Shown: piece after piece, positions 6,303 to 13,795 of the stretch
Position numbering within the stretch: the stretch's first letter is position 1
Layout: the number at the start of each line of letters is the position of its first letter
Notes under the pieces: model-generated
The model's database searches: none
What the model was told of the DNA's origin: nothing
Seen by the model: only the letters and a program-made list of their open reading frames with translations
NCBI GenBank assembly: GCA_046262495.1
Contig: JBHEMR010000110.1
Span: 1 to 24,399 of the forward strand
Direction of reading: 5' to 3'
DNA: 24,399 nucleotides
DNA from: GCA-003244245 sp046262495
Lineage (GTDB): Bacteria; Actinomycetota; Actinomycetes; Mycobacteriales; Pseudonocardiaceae
Program-made: the position numbers and the translations under genes

Positions 6303-8620
6303 CTGCTGCTGAGCTCGCCGGATCTCACGTGCTGCTCACCGGCGCGACGGGGTTCTTGGGACAGGCGACCTTGGAGCGGCTGCTGTCGAGCTACCCGGAC
6401 ACCCATGTCTCGGTACTGATCCGGCCCCGGGGTGAGCGCGGCGCGGCCGACCGGCTCAGCGCGTTGCTCCGCAAAAACGTGTTCCGCCCGTTGAGTGAGC
6501 GCCTCGGCGCGGAGCAATTGGCCCGGCTGATGCGTGAGCGGGTCACGGTCATTGAGGGCGGCCTCGGCTCGGTTACCCTGCCCGCCGACCTCGACGTCGT
6601 GATCCACGGTGCCTCCACTGTGTCCTTCGACCCTCCAGTTGACGAATCCTTCCGCACCAACGTCGCGGGTGTGGCGACCCTCTATGAAGCACTCACCGGC
6701 TCACCGCATGTCGTGCACATCTCCACCGCCTACGTCGCGGGCACCCGCAAGGGCGTCGTCGCTGAAGCAGCACTGGACCACGAGGTGGACTGGCGGCTCG
6801 AGCTGGAGATGGCGCTAGCCGCCCGAACCGATGTGGAGCGCGAGTCCCGACGACCGGAGGTTCTCCGCCGCGCGCTGGCTCAAGCAGGCGACCAGCACGC
6901 CAAAGCCGGCCCGCAGTTCACCGCCGCCGAGGCCGAGCGGCTGCGCACCGAGTGGGTCAACCGCCGGCTGGTGGACTACGGCCGCACCCGGGCCCGGAGC
7001 TTGGGCTGGCCGGACGTCTACACGCTGACCAAAGCCCTGGGTGAGCGGGTCGCCGAAGCGCTGTGGGCACAGACGGGCCGGCCGCTATCGGTGGTCCGTC
7101 CCGCTATCGTGGAAAGTGCGCTGCGGCACCCTTACCCGGGCTGGATCGACGGCTTCAAGATGGCCGATCCGCTGATCATCTCCTTCGGCAGAGGGCTGCT
7201 GCGCGAATTCCCTGGTCTGCCCGACTCCGTGCTCGACGTTATCCCCGTCGATCTGGTGATCAACGCGATCCTCGCGACCGCCGCTCGACCTCCCGCCAAC
7301 GGGCCGGCCTACTTACACGTCAGCTCCGGGGCCAGTAACCCGTTGACCTTCCAGAACATGTACGGGCTGTGCCGGGAGTACTTCGACAACCACCCCCTTC
7401 CCGACGGTGATCACGGCCATATCGCTCCACCCACCTGGCAGTTTCCCGGCAGCCAGCAGGTGGAGCTGAGGCTGCGCGCCGGGGAACGGGCCGCGGCGCT
7501 AGCGGAACGGGCCCTGTTGGCGCTGCCACCGTCGAAACGCTCCCAAGATTGGCTGACCAGTCTCGGCCGCCAGCAGCAGGAACTAGTGCAGCTACGCGAA
7601 TACGCCGACCTCTATGGCGTCTACGCCCGCGCCGAGGTGATCTACGACGACAGCCGGCTGCGGGAGCTGCACACGGCGTTGCCAGCGAAGCGGGCCATCG
7701 AACACGGCTTCGACCCCACCATGATCGACTGGCGGGCGTACCTGCAGGACGTGCACTGCCCGTCGATCACGGCCACGGTCCGGCGAGCCGGGCAGCGGCG
7801 GGGACGCTCCACCGCCGACCGCCGCGGCCCGCTGCTGCAGTCGAAATCTCAGTCGAAAGTCCCGTCGATATCGTCGCGGTCGCTGCCCGAGCGAGCCGAC
7901 GTCGCCGCGGTGTTCGATCTGGAGGGCACCATCGTGAACTCCAACGTCGTCGAGTCCTACCTGTGGGCCCGGTTGGCGACGATGCCCCGCTCCGGCTGGC
8001 TACGCGAGCTGGCCGATCTGGCCTGGTGCGCCCCCCGGTACCTCGCCGCGGAGCGCCACGACCGCGGCGAGCTGCTGCGCGCCTTCCTGCGCCGCTACGC
8101 CGGCGCGCGGGCCAACGAGCTGCGTGCGCTGGTCACCGACGTTCTCGGCGACGCGCTGCTGCACCGGGCGATGCCCGAAGCTACTCGCCAGATCCGCCGG
8201 CACCGCGCGGCCGGACACCGAACCGTCCTGATCACCGGCGCCGTCGACCTGCACCTAGAGCCGCTATCAGTGCTTTTCGACGAGGTGGTGGCCAGCCGGA
8301 TGCACGCCAAGGACGGCGTACTCACCGGCTTCCTCGAAACCCCTCCGCTGGTCGACGAGGCGCGCGCGGCCTGGCTGCGGCACTATGCCCAGGCGAACGG
8401 TCTGCACCTGGACCGGTCCTACGCCTACGCCGACAGCTACTCCGACCGCCCGTTGCTTGAGACCGTCGGGCACCCGCAAGTGGTCAACCCGGACTCCCAG
8501 CTGTTCCGGCACGCTCGACGGCGCCGCTGGGTCGTGCACCGCTGGGGCGCCCACACCGGTGGGCTACTCGAGGTGCTGCTCGACGTCACCCGAGCCGACG
8601 CCAGAGGAGCGCCGCGGTGA
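6299..8620 (+). CDS. Fatty-acyl-CoA reductase-like SDR fused to a HAD-IB hydrolase domain
   Basis: A 773-residue fusion. The N-terminal part is an extended short-chain dehydrogenase of the NAD_binding_4 (male sterility/fatty-acyl-CoA reductase) family: TGATGFLG at 14-21, catalytic Ser142-Thr143, Tyr241-x3-Lys245. A FAR-like tail ends near residue 490 with Asp-Trp-x-x-Tyr and Val-His-Cys-Pro. A basic, Ser-rich linker follows (about 500-535), then a HAD-IB domain: motif I Asp540-Leu-Glu542-Gly-Thr544, motif II Thr646-Gly-Ala, and motif IV Asp712-Ser-Tyr-Ser-Asp716. Motif I normally reads DxD; here the second Asp, the general acid, is Glu. The family role of the first part is NADPH-dependent reduction of acyl-CoA or acyl-ACP to aldehyde or alcohol; the HAD part would be a phosphatase if active. 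ATG at 6299 overlaps the larC stop; the 3' end overlaps the next GTG. Confidence 0.85.
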   Translation: MTAAELAGSHVLLTGATGFLGQATLERLLSSYPDTHVSVLIRPRGERGAADRLSALLRKNVFRPLSERLGAEQLARLMRERVTVIEGGLGSVTLPADLDVVIHGASTVSFDPPVDESFRTNVAGVATLYEALTGSPHVVHISTAYVAGTRKGVVAEAALDHEVDWRLELEMALAARTDVERESRRPEVLRRALAQAGDQHAKAGPQFTAAEAERLRTEWVNRRLVDYGRTRARSLGWPDVYTLTKALGERVAEALWAQTGRPLSVVRPAIVESALRHPYPGWIDGFKMADPLIISFGRGLLREFPGLPDSVLDVIPVDLVINAILATAARPPANGPAYLHVSSGASNPLTFQNMYGLCREYFDNHPLPDGDHGHIAPPTWQFPGSQQVELRLRAGERAAALAERALLALPPSKRSQDWLTSLGRQQQELVQLREYADLYGVYARAEVIYDDSRLRELHTALPAKRAIEHGFDPTMIDWRAYLQDVHCPSITATVRRAGQRRGRSTADRRGPLLQSKSQSKVPSISSRSLPERADVAAVFDLEGTIVNSNVVESYLWARLATMPRSGWLRELADLAWCAPRYLAAERHDRGELLRAFLRRYAGARANELRALVTDVLGDALLHRAMPEATRQIRRHRAAGHRTVLITGAVDLHLEPLSVLFDEVVASRMHAKDGVLTGFLETPPLVDEARAAWLRHYAQANGLHLDRSYAYADSYSDRPLLETVGHPQVVNPDSQLFRHARRRRWVVHRWGAHTGGLLEVLLDVTRADARGAPR

Positions 8621-9828
8621 GTCTCGCGCTGCAGTATCACCGCTCCGCCGGGCGCTACTTCGCCGCCCGCGCGGTCAGTGGCAGCCGCGCGGGCGGGCGG
8701 CTAGCAGGTGTGCTGGTCAGCACCGTCGCGCCACTACGGCTGGTTGAGCTGACCGACCCGGTCCCGGCCGATGAGTCCTGGAGCCGAATCGAACCGGTGC
8801 TGTCCGGGATCTGCGGGTCGGATCTCGGTCTGCTCACCGGCCGGTCGTCGCCCTACCTCGGGCCATTGACCTCGATGCCCTTCGTCCCCGGCCATGAGGT
8901 GTTGGGGCGCACCCTGGACGAGCTGCCCGGGCTACCTCGGGGCAGCCGGGTAGTGATCGACCCGGTGCTGCGGTGCACGGCGCGCGGCGTGGCGTCCTGC
9001 CGGGCTTGCCTCGCCGGGCATACCAGTCGTTGCGACCACATCACCACCGGGCGCCTGGCCGCTGGGCTACAGACCGGCTTTTGCGCCGACACCGGAGGTG
9101 GCTGGAGCCGCCGGATGATCGCCCATGCCAGCCAACTGCACGCGGTGCCGGATCCGCTGCCCGACGAGATCGCCGTCTTGGTGGAGCCGTTGGCCTGCGC
9201 GGTACACGCGGTGCGTCGGGTACCGGTCAGTCCCGGCGCATCGGTGCTGGTGGTCGGTGCGGGCACGGTGGGTCTGCTTACCCTGCTCGCGCTGCGCAAG
9301 TGCACCGCGGCCGGCGAAATTCACGTGATTGCCAAGCACCGCCATCAAGCAGACCGGGCCCGCGAGCTGGGAGCCACCCAGGTCATCGGTGTCGACAGCA
9401 CCGCACGGACGTTGCGCCGCAGCACCGGCGCGCTGCTGGTCGAGCCCGAACTAGGCGACGGCTACCTGCTCGGCGGAATGGACGTGGCCTTCGAGTGCAC
9501 TGGGGGTAGCTCAGGTTTGAACACTGCGCTGCGGTCGCTGCGGGCCGGGGGCACGGTGGTGGCATCCGGAATGCCCGCGGCTGGGGTGGATCTGACCCCA
9601 CTGTGGTACCGGGAGCTGCACCTCGTCGGGGCGTACGCCTCGGCGACAGGGGAAGAGCCGAGTGAGGGTGATTTCCCAACGGCCATCGCTTTGGCGGCAT
9701 CAGCGGCGCTGGACGGTTACGTTGACACGAAGTATCCGCTGGAACAATGGCGCGACGCGCTTGATCACGCGGCTGCGGCTGGCCGGCTAGGCACCATCAA
9801 GGTCGTCTTCGCCCCCGGCCGAGAATAA
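8617..9828 (+). CDS. Zinc-type medium-chain alcohol/polyol dehydrogenase
   Basis: A 403-residue MDR-family oxidoreductase resembling threonine/iditol dehydrogenases. Catalytic zinc ligands are in place: Cys66 in GICGSD, His93-Glu94 in PGHE, and Glu190 in the Val-Glu-Pro-Leu-Ala-Cys segment. A structural-zinc lobe is indicated by Cys120, Cys128, Cys131 and Cys139. The NAD(P)-binding loop is GAGTVG at 214-219. An N-terminal extension of about 30 residues precedes the usual GroES-like domain. The GTG start at 8617 overlaps the preceding stop as GTGA, with AGAGGAG at 8603-8609 upstream. In this cluster it may oxidise a hydroxyl of the same substrate handled by the LarA-like enzyme, or interconvert a fatty alcohol and aldehyde; the sequence does not decide. 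Confidence 0.87.
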   Translation: MSLALQYHRSAGRYFAARAVSGSRAGGRLAGVLVSTVAPLRLVELTDPVPADESWSRIEPVLSGICGSDLGLLTGRSSPYLGPLTSMPFVPGHEVLGRTLDELPGLPRGSRVVIDPVLRCTARGVASCRACLAGHTSRCDHITTGRLAAGLQTGFCADTGGGWSRRMIAHASQLHAVPDPLPDEIAVLVEPLACAVHAVRRVPVSPGASVLVVGAGTVGLLTLLALRKCTAAGEIHVIAKHRHQADRARELGATQVIGVDSTARTLRRSTGALLVEPELGDGYLLGGMDVAFECTGGSSGLNTALRSLRAGGTVVASGMPAAGVDLTPLWYRELHLVGAYASATGEEPSEGDFPTAIALAASAALDGYVDTKYPLEQWRDALDHAAAAGRLGTIKVVFAPGRE

Positions 9829-9833
9829 GAGGC

Positions 9834-9859
9834 AGTCAGCGTTAAGAGTCAGTGGTAAG
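9834..9859 (+). repeat. Tandem imperfect 13-bp direct repeat upstream of the larA-like gene
   Basis: Two abutting copies, AGTCAGCGTTAAG (9834-9846) and AGTCAGTGGTAAG (9847-9859), match at 11 of 13 positions. They lie in the only sizeable gap of the operon (63 bases) and just upstream of the ribosome binding site of the larA-like gene. This could be a regulator site or chance duplication. Confidence 0.5.
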
Positions 9860-9891
9860 CGTAGCGCTGGTGGACAGGAGCAGGTGAGAGT

Positions 9892-11466
9892 GTGGGCAGA
9901 CCAGGTTTCGTGCTCGACGTCGACGAGCGGACTCCGCCGCTGCTGATGCACGAGGGCGAGGGGTTCCGGCTGGAGCGCCTGCCACTGGGCAGCCGGGTGA
10001 TCTACTCGCCGGAGTCGCTGTCGGGCATCGTCGACCTCGAGGGCGCGATCCACCACGCCCTGCATAATCCACACGGCAGCGACCCGCTGCCACAATTGCT
10101 CCGGCGCGGGATGCGGCTGACAATCGTCTTCGACGATCTGTCCCTGCCCCTGCCGCAGATGCGCACTCCGGACGTCCGGCAGCGGGTGATCGAGCAAGTT
10201 CTTGAGCTGGCCGCCGCCGCCGGGGTGGACGACGTTGAACTCATCGCCGCGAACTCCCTGCACCGTCGGATGACCCCGGCGGAACTCAAGCGCACCGTCG
10301 GCGAGCGGATCTTTCGCGCCTTTTATCCGGATCATCTGCGCAACCACGACGCCGAGGACCCGGACGACCTCGCGCACTTGGGCACCACCCCGCACGGCGA
10401 GGACGTGGAGATCAACCGCCGAGCCGCCGAAAGCGATCTGATCGTCTACGTCAACATCACACTCACCGCGATGAACGGCGGCGCGAAGTCGGTGGCGGTG
10501 GGATTGGCCAGCTATGCCAGCCTGCGCCACCACCACAATGTCCATACACTGCGGCATTCGCGCTCGTTTAACGATCCTCCTCATTCGGCGATGCATCAGT
10601 CCTACGACCGGATGGCCGACGTCATCGGCGGGCAGGTCCCGGTGTTCACCATCGAGACAACGCTGAACAATGAACCGTTCCCCACGGCGCTGCGTTTCCT
10701 CACCCGTCGTGAGTGGGAGTGGAACCTCACCGACCAAGCCAGTTACCTAGCGGTCAAGCGAAGCAACGACCTTGCCACCAGCAAGCTGCGGCGACGGATT
10801 TGGCAGGCCACCGAGGCGCCGTACGGCATCACCGGGGTGCACGCCGGGGCGCCGAGCCAGGTGCACCCGCACACCCTGGCCGCGGTGCACCGCCAGCAGC
10901 TCACCGAGGTGCAAGGGCAGGCCGACGTGGCAATTTTCGGTTTGCCCTACATCTGCCCGTACAACGTGAACTCGATCATGAACCCGATTCTGGTGATGTC
11001 ACTGGGACTCGGTTACTTTTTCAACCTCTACCGAGGCAAGCCGATCGTGCGCCAAGGTGGAGTGGCGATCTTCTACCACCCGATGCCGCACGAGTTCCAT
11101 CCAGTGCACCACCCCAGTTACATCGATTTCTACGAATTGCTCGCCGAGACCACCGATCCGGTGATGCTGGAAACCAAATACGAGAAGCAGTTCGCTACCG
11201 ATCCGTGGTACACCCATTTGTACCGAACCAGTTACGCCTACCACGGCGTACACCCGTTCTACATGTGGTATTGGGGAGCGCATGCCATGCAGCATCTGGC
11301 CGACGTGATCTTTGTCGGAGGCAATCGGTCGACCACCGCGCGGCTGGGATTCCGGGCCGCGTCCAGTTTGGCTGATGCGCTCGAGCTGGCTCGAGACACC
11401 GTCGGCGCCAATCCAGAGATCAGCTACCTGCACGCCCCGCCCATGGTGCTGGCAGACGTGCGATGA
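9892..11466 (+). CDS. Divergent LarA-like (DUF2088) nickel-pincer enzyme, function unknown
   Basis: The 524-residue product is recognised as LarA-like by the N-terminal Asp-x-x-x-Pro-x-Pro loop (D82-P88), LHRRMT (H124), GGAKS (K199) and HHH ending at H215. In lactate racemase the lysine carries the pincer cofactor and a histidine 16 residues later binds nickel; K199 and H215 have exactly that spacing. The catalytic histidine expected 10 residues before the lysine is Ile189 here, and the substrate-binding Arg of the N-terminal loop is Leu85. The protein is about 100 residues longer than LarA. The extra length lies in the C-terminal half, which includes a His-rich segment (H396, H400, H403, H406, H407) and a Tyr/Trp-rich one (439-464). 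The C-terminus still ends with a LarA-like helix (SLADALELA). GTG at 9892 follows AGGTGAG. A hydride-transfer reaction on a non-lactate substrate is inferred. Confidence 0.8.
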   Translation: MGRPGFVLDVDERTPPLLMHEGEGFRLERLPLGSRVIYSPESLSGIVDLEGAIHHALHNPHGSDPLPQLLRRGMRLTIVFDDLSLPLPQMRTPDVRQRVIEQVLELAAAAGVDDVELIAANSLHRRMTPAELKRTVGERIFRAFYPDHLRNHDAEDPDDLAHLGTTPHGEDVEINRRAAESDLIVYVNITLTAMNGGAKSVAVGLASYASLRHHHNVHTLRHSRSFNDPPHSAMHQSYDRMADVIGGQVPVFTIETTLNNEPFPTALRFLTRREWEWNLTDQASYLAVKRSNDLATSKLRRRIWQATEAPYGITGVHAGAPSQVHPHTLAAVHRQQLTEVQGQADVAIFGLPYICPYNVNSIMNPILVMSLGLGYFFNLYRGKPIVRQGGVAIFYHPMPHEFHPVHHPSYIDFYELLAETTDPVMLETKYEKQFATDPWYTHLYRTSYAYHGVHPFYMWYWGAHAMQHLADVIFVGGNRSTTARLGFRAASSLADALELARDTVGANPEISYLHAPPMVLADVR

Positions 11467-12419
11467 GTGGCCTACGCGACGATCTGCGGCTGCTGCGCCA
11501 CGGCCGGGACTGGCGGGGCAGGTCGCGAGTACCCCGGTCGGCGCAGCGCTGGGAACAGCCCGATAATGGTGACGACTTCCCTACCGCGTGGGCCCGGACT
11601 GCCGCGGCCGGGGCGCTGCGCAGCGCCCTGCAGCAGGCGCTGCTCAAGCCGGTGATCTGGAGCCAGACCCGGCCGGTGGTGCACGGCCGCGAGTATCTCG
11701 ACAGCGTCCGTGGCCCGGCCGTCTTCGTCGCCAACCACTCCAGCCACCTGGATACCCCGTTGATTTTGGGCGCGCTGCCACCGCGGATCACCAAGAAGCT
11801 CGCCGTCGGGGCCGCCGCTGACTACTTCTTCGACTCTCGGACCGTCGCCGCGGCCACCACGTTACTGTTCAACGCCTTTCCTGTGGAGCGACGCGCGCGA
11901 CGGGGCCGCAGCCTGGCCGCCGGGTTGGTCGACAGCGGCTGGAGCCTGTTGCTCTACCCGGAGGGCAGCCGCACGGTGGACGGCTGGCTCACCGGGTTCA
12001 AACTGGGCGCCGCGCAACTGTGCGCCATGAAGGGGATACCGGCGGTGCCGATCGCGCTGCGCGGCACCTTCGCCGCGATGCCCCGCGGTCGGCGCTGGCC
12101 GCAGCCGGGCCGACCGCGGGTCACCGTCCGGATCGGCCGACCGTTGCACATCGAAACCGATGAGACCGTGCCCGAATTCCGCATCAGGCTGGTGCGCGCG
12201 GTGGCCACGCTGTGGGCCGAAGACGATCTTGGCTGGTATGGCGCCCTGCGAGCGGCAGCCGACGACTCGCTGGCCATGCCCACCGGATCGCGCAGCGCGC
12301 TGCCCAGCACCGCATCCGGCCAGCTCGCGCAGGACAACGATGTCGCTTCGTGGCGCCGAGTCTGGGAGGCCACCCGCCCCCCGGCTGATGACGGTGCCCC
12401 TCGGGTCTGGACGGATTAA
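11463..12419 (+). CDS. PlsC-type 1-acyl-sn-glycerol-3-phosphate acyltransferase family protein
   Basis: A 318-residue LPLAT-family acyltransferase. Motif I is NHSSHLD with the catalytic His92-x4-Asp97, and motif III is YPEGSRT with Glu167. A Lys-Gly-Ile-Pro-Ala-Val-Pro-Ile segment follows at about 214-221 (motif IV). These enzymes transfer an acyl chain from acyl-CoA or acyl-ACP to a hydroxyl of a glycerophosphate or a related acceptor at the membrane. An N-terminal extension of about 70 residues and a Ser/Pro-containing C-terminal tail flank the core. The ATG overlaps the stop of the larA-like gene (ATGA), so the two are probably translated together. Phospholipid synthesis is possible, but the neighbourhood suggests an acceptor made by the preceding enzymes. 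Confidence 0.88.
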   Translation: MSGLRDDLRLLRHGRDWRGRSRVPRSAQRWEQPDNGDDFPTAWARTAAAGALRSALQQALLKPVIWSQTRPVVHGREYLDSVRGPAVFVANHSSHLDTPLILGALPPRITKKLAVGAAADYFFDSRTVAAATTLLFNAFPVERRARRGRSLAAGLVDSGWSLLLYPEGSRTVDGWLTGFKLGAAQLCAMKGIPAVPIALRGTFAAMPRGRRWPQPGRPRVTVRIGRPLHIETDETVPEFRIRLVRAVATLWAEDDLGWYGALRAAADDSLAMPTGSRSALPSTASGQLAQDNDVASWRRVWEATRPPADDGAPRVWTD

Positions 12420-12440
12420 CCCGCAGCGCGACGCGGTCGG

Positions 12441-12698
12441 TCAGCCGGCGTCGTCGCCCGGGGGTAGGGACTCGTAGATCTCCTTGCACTCTGGGCATAC
12501 CGGGGAGCCCGGCTTGGCGGCACGAGTCACCGGGAACACCTCGCCACACAGGGCGACCACCTGCGTGCCCAGCACGGCGCTCTCGGTGATCTTGTTCTTG
12601 CGCACGTAGTGGAACATCTTGGGCGTATCGTGGCCGGTGCCGTCGGTCCCCTCAGGGCGGGTATCGACATCGGGCAACGTTTGGGTCGGCGTACTCAC
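12441..12698 (-). CDS. DUF3039 family protein
   Basis: An 85-residue soluble protein with the DUF3039 pattern: a His-Tyr-Val-Arg-Lys-Asn-Lys-Ile core, an Ala-Leu-Cys-Gly-Glu-Val segment, and a C-terminal Cys-Pro-Glu-Cys-Lys. The Cys of the Cys-Gly-Glu and the C-x2-C may bind one zinc. The family is confined largely to actinobacteria and has no assigned function. GTG at 12698 was chosen because family similarity begins soon after it; the open frame continues to 12746 without matching residues. It converges on plsC with 21 bases between stops. Confidence 0.85.
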   Translation of the reverse strand: MSTPTQTLPDVDTRPEGTDGTGHDTPKMFHYVRKNKITESAVLGTQVVALCGEVFPVTRAAKPGSPVCPECKEIYESLPPGDDAG

Positions 12699-12766
12699 CG
12701 TCTCATGATGCCACTCGTGAGTGGGAAACAGCGTTATGGCACCCAATGCCGCTCACAAGTAGGGCT

Positions 12767-13141
12767 TCAGCCCTCCACCACCGGGTGATCGCCGCTCTCC
12801 AGCTCACGGCCACGAAGATCACCCTGTCCCAGACCCTGGCCCAGCCTATTGACCTGCTCGGACTTGCGGGGGGCGCGGTCATTGGCGACGAGCACCGCCA
12901 TCCAGGGCAGAGGCACCGAGAGCACGACGAAGGCCAGCGCGAGCCACCAGGTCTGGTAGAAGACACCGGCAAGGATCAGGCATGGGATGCGGGCCGACAT
13001 CAGAATCGCATACTTGCGCCGTCTAGCAGCGAACTGCTCGGCGTAGGACGGTTCTGCCGCCGTGATGAGAACTGCGGCATCACCTCGTCGGCGGCCGTGC
13101 TCAGATTCCCGCGCGTCCTCACGTCCCGAGTTGATATTCAC
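12767..13141 (-). CDS. DUF3099 family membrane protein
   Basis: A 124-residue protein with the DUF3099 signature: Val-Leu-Ile-Thr-Ala-Ala-Glu-Pro-Ser then a basic Arg-Arg-Arg-Lys-Tyr stretch, followed by two transmembrane segments at about 45-61 and 65-86 and a polar C-terminal tail. Function is unknown. The GTG start overlaps the stop of the upstream DNA-repair-like gene as GTGA, so the two are co-translated. AGGAGG lies only two bases before the GTG, which is unusually close; no better start is nearby. Confidence 0.83.
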   Translation of the reverse strand: MNINSGREDARESEHGRRRGDAAVLITAAEPSYAEQFAARRRKYAILMSARIPCLILAGVFYQTWWLALAFVVLSVPLPWMAVLVANDRAPRKSEQVNRLGQGLGQGDLRGRELESGDHPVVEG

Positions 13142-13719
13142 GACCTCCTACTTCTTCGCTCTGCGGCTGCCTTGACCTGTTGCTTGTGCTCTCGAACCTT
13201 GGCCAGCGAGTCGACGTCGGTCACGTCGGCGACCGACCGATAGACACCCTCATCCCCGAAGGCACCGGCCACCTCCCGCCAGCCGTTGGGCCGCACGTCG
13301 CGCTGCTTACCGAGTAGGGCCACAAAGATCTGCGCCTTGTACGTGCCGAACCCAGGTAGCGCGACCAATCGGTCGAATAGCTCCGAGGCCTCTGCGACAT
13401 CCCGCCACAGCCTGGTCACATCACTGTCGTAGTGCTCGACCAAGGCCCGACAGAGATCCTGGACCCGTCCCGCCATCGCCTTCGGGTACCGGTGCAGGGC
13501 GGGGGGCCGCGCGAATAAATCCGCTAGCGCGTCAGCGTCGTAGTCGGCCAGCTCGTGGACGTCGAGGTCGTGCCCCAAGCGCTGTTGAAGTTCGTAGGGT
13601 GCGGCAAAGGCCCGCTCCATGGGCACTTGTTGATCGAGGAGCATCGCTAGCAGCAACGCCAGCGGATCCCGCTCCAGCAACGAATCTGCCGGTGCATCCT
13701 GGCTCAACATCAAGCTCAC
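13138..13719 (-). CDS. HhH-GPD-type base-excision-repair-like protein
   Basis: A 193-residue helical protein of the actinobacterial HhH-GPD family. Seen: the N-terminal Asp-Pro-Leu-Ala-Leu-Leu then Met-Leu-Leu-Asp-Gln-Gln-Val-Pro-Met-Glu segment characteristic of the family, and a helix-hairpin-helix LPGFGTYKAQIF (about residues 119-130) that would contact DNA. The catalytic Asp expected of true HhH-GPD glycosylases is not obvious, so an active glycosylase is not assured. GTG at 13719 is preferred because AGGAGG precedes it by five bases and it gives the family-like N-terminus; a GTG at 13752, also with an AGGAG, would add 11 residues. The gene heads a short operon with DUF3099 and probably DUF3039. 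Confidence 0.8.
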   Translation of the reverse strand: MSLMLSQDAPADSLLERDPLALLLAMLLDQQVPMERAFAAPYELQQRLGHDLDVHELADYDADALADLFARPPALHRYPKAMAGRVQDLCRALVEHYDSDVTRLWRDVAEASELFDRLVALPGFGTYKAQIFVALLGKQRDVRPNGWREVAGAFGDEGVYRSVADVTDVDSLAKVREHKQQVKAAAERRSRRS

Positions 13720-13724
13720 CAAGA

Positions 13725-13730
13725 CCTCCT
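13725..13730 (-). promoter_or_regulatory. Shine-Dalgarno deciding the start of the HhH-GPD gene
   Basis: AGGAGG on the minus strand lies five bases before the GTG at 13719. This supports the shorter form, although a second plausible site serves the GTG at 13752. Confidence 0.6.
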
Positions 13731-13795
13731 CGGCACCGATGAGTACGCGCACGAGCCTACTCCTCGCCTGGGCTGCGCTGCCCGGTGAGCACCGA

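Noticed and set aside
9892..11466. Calling this gene lactate racemase (larA)
   Set aside because: The loss of one catalytic His and the substrate Arg, the extra length and the lipid-type neighbours make lactate an unlikely substrate, so no symbol was given.
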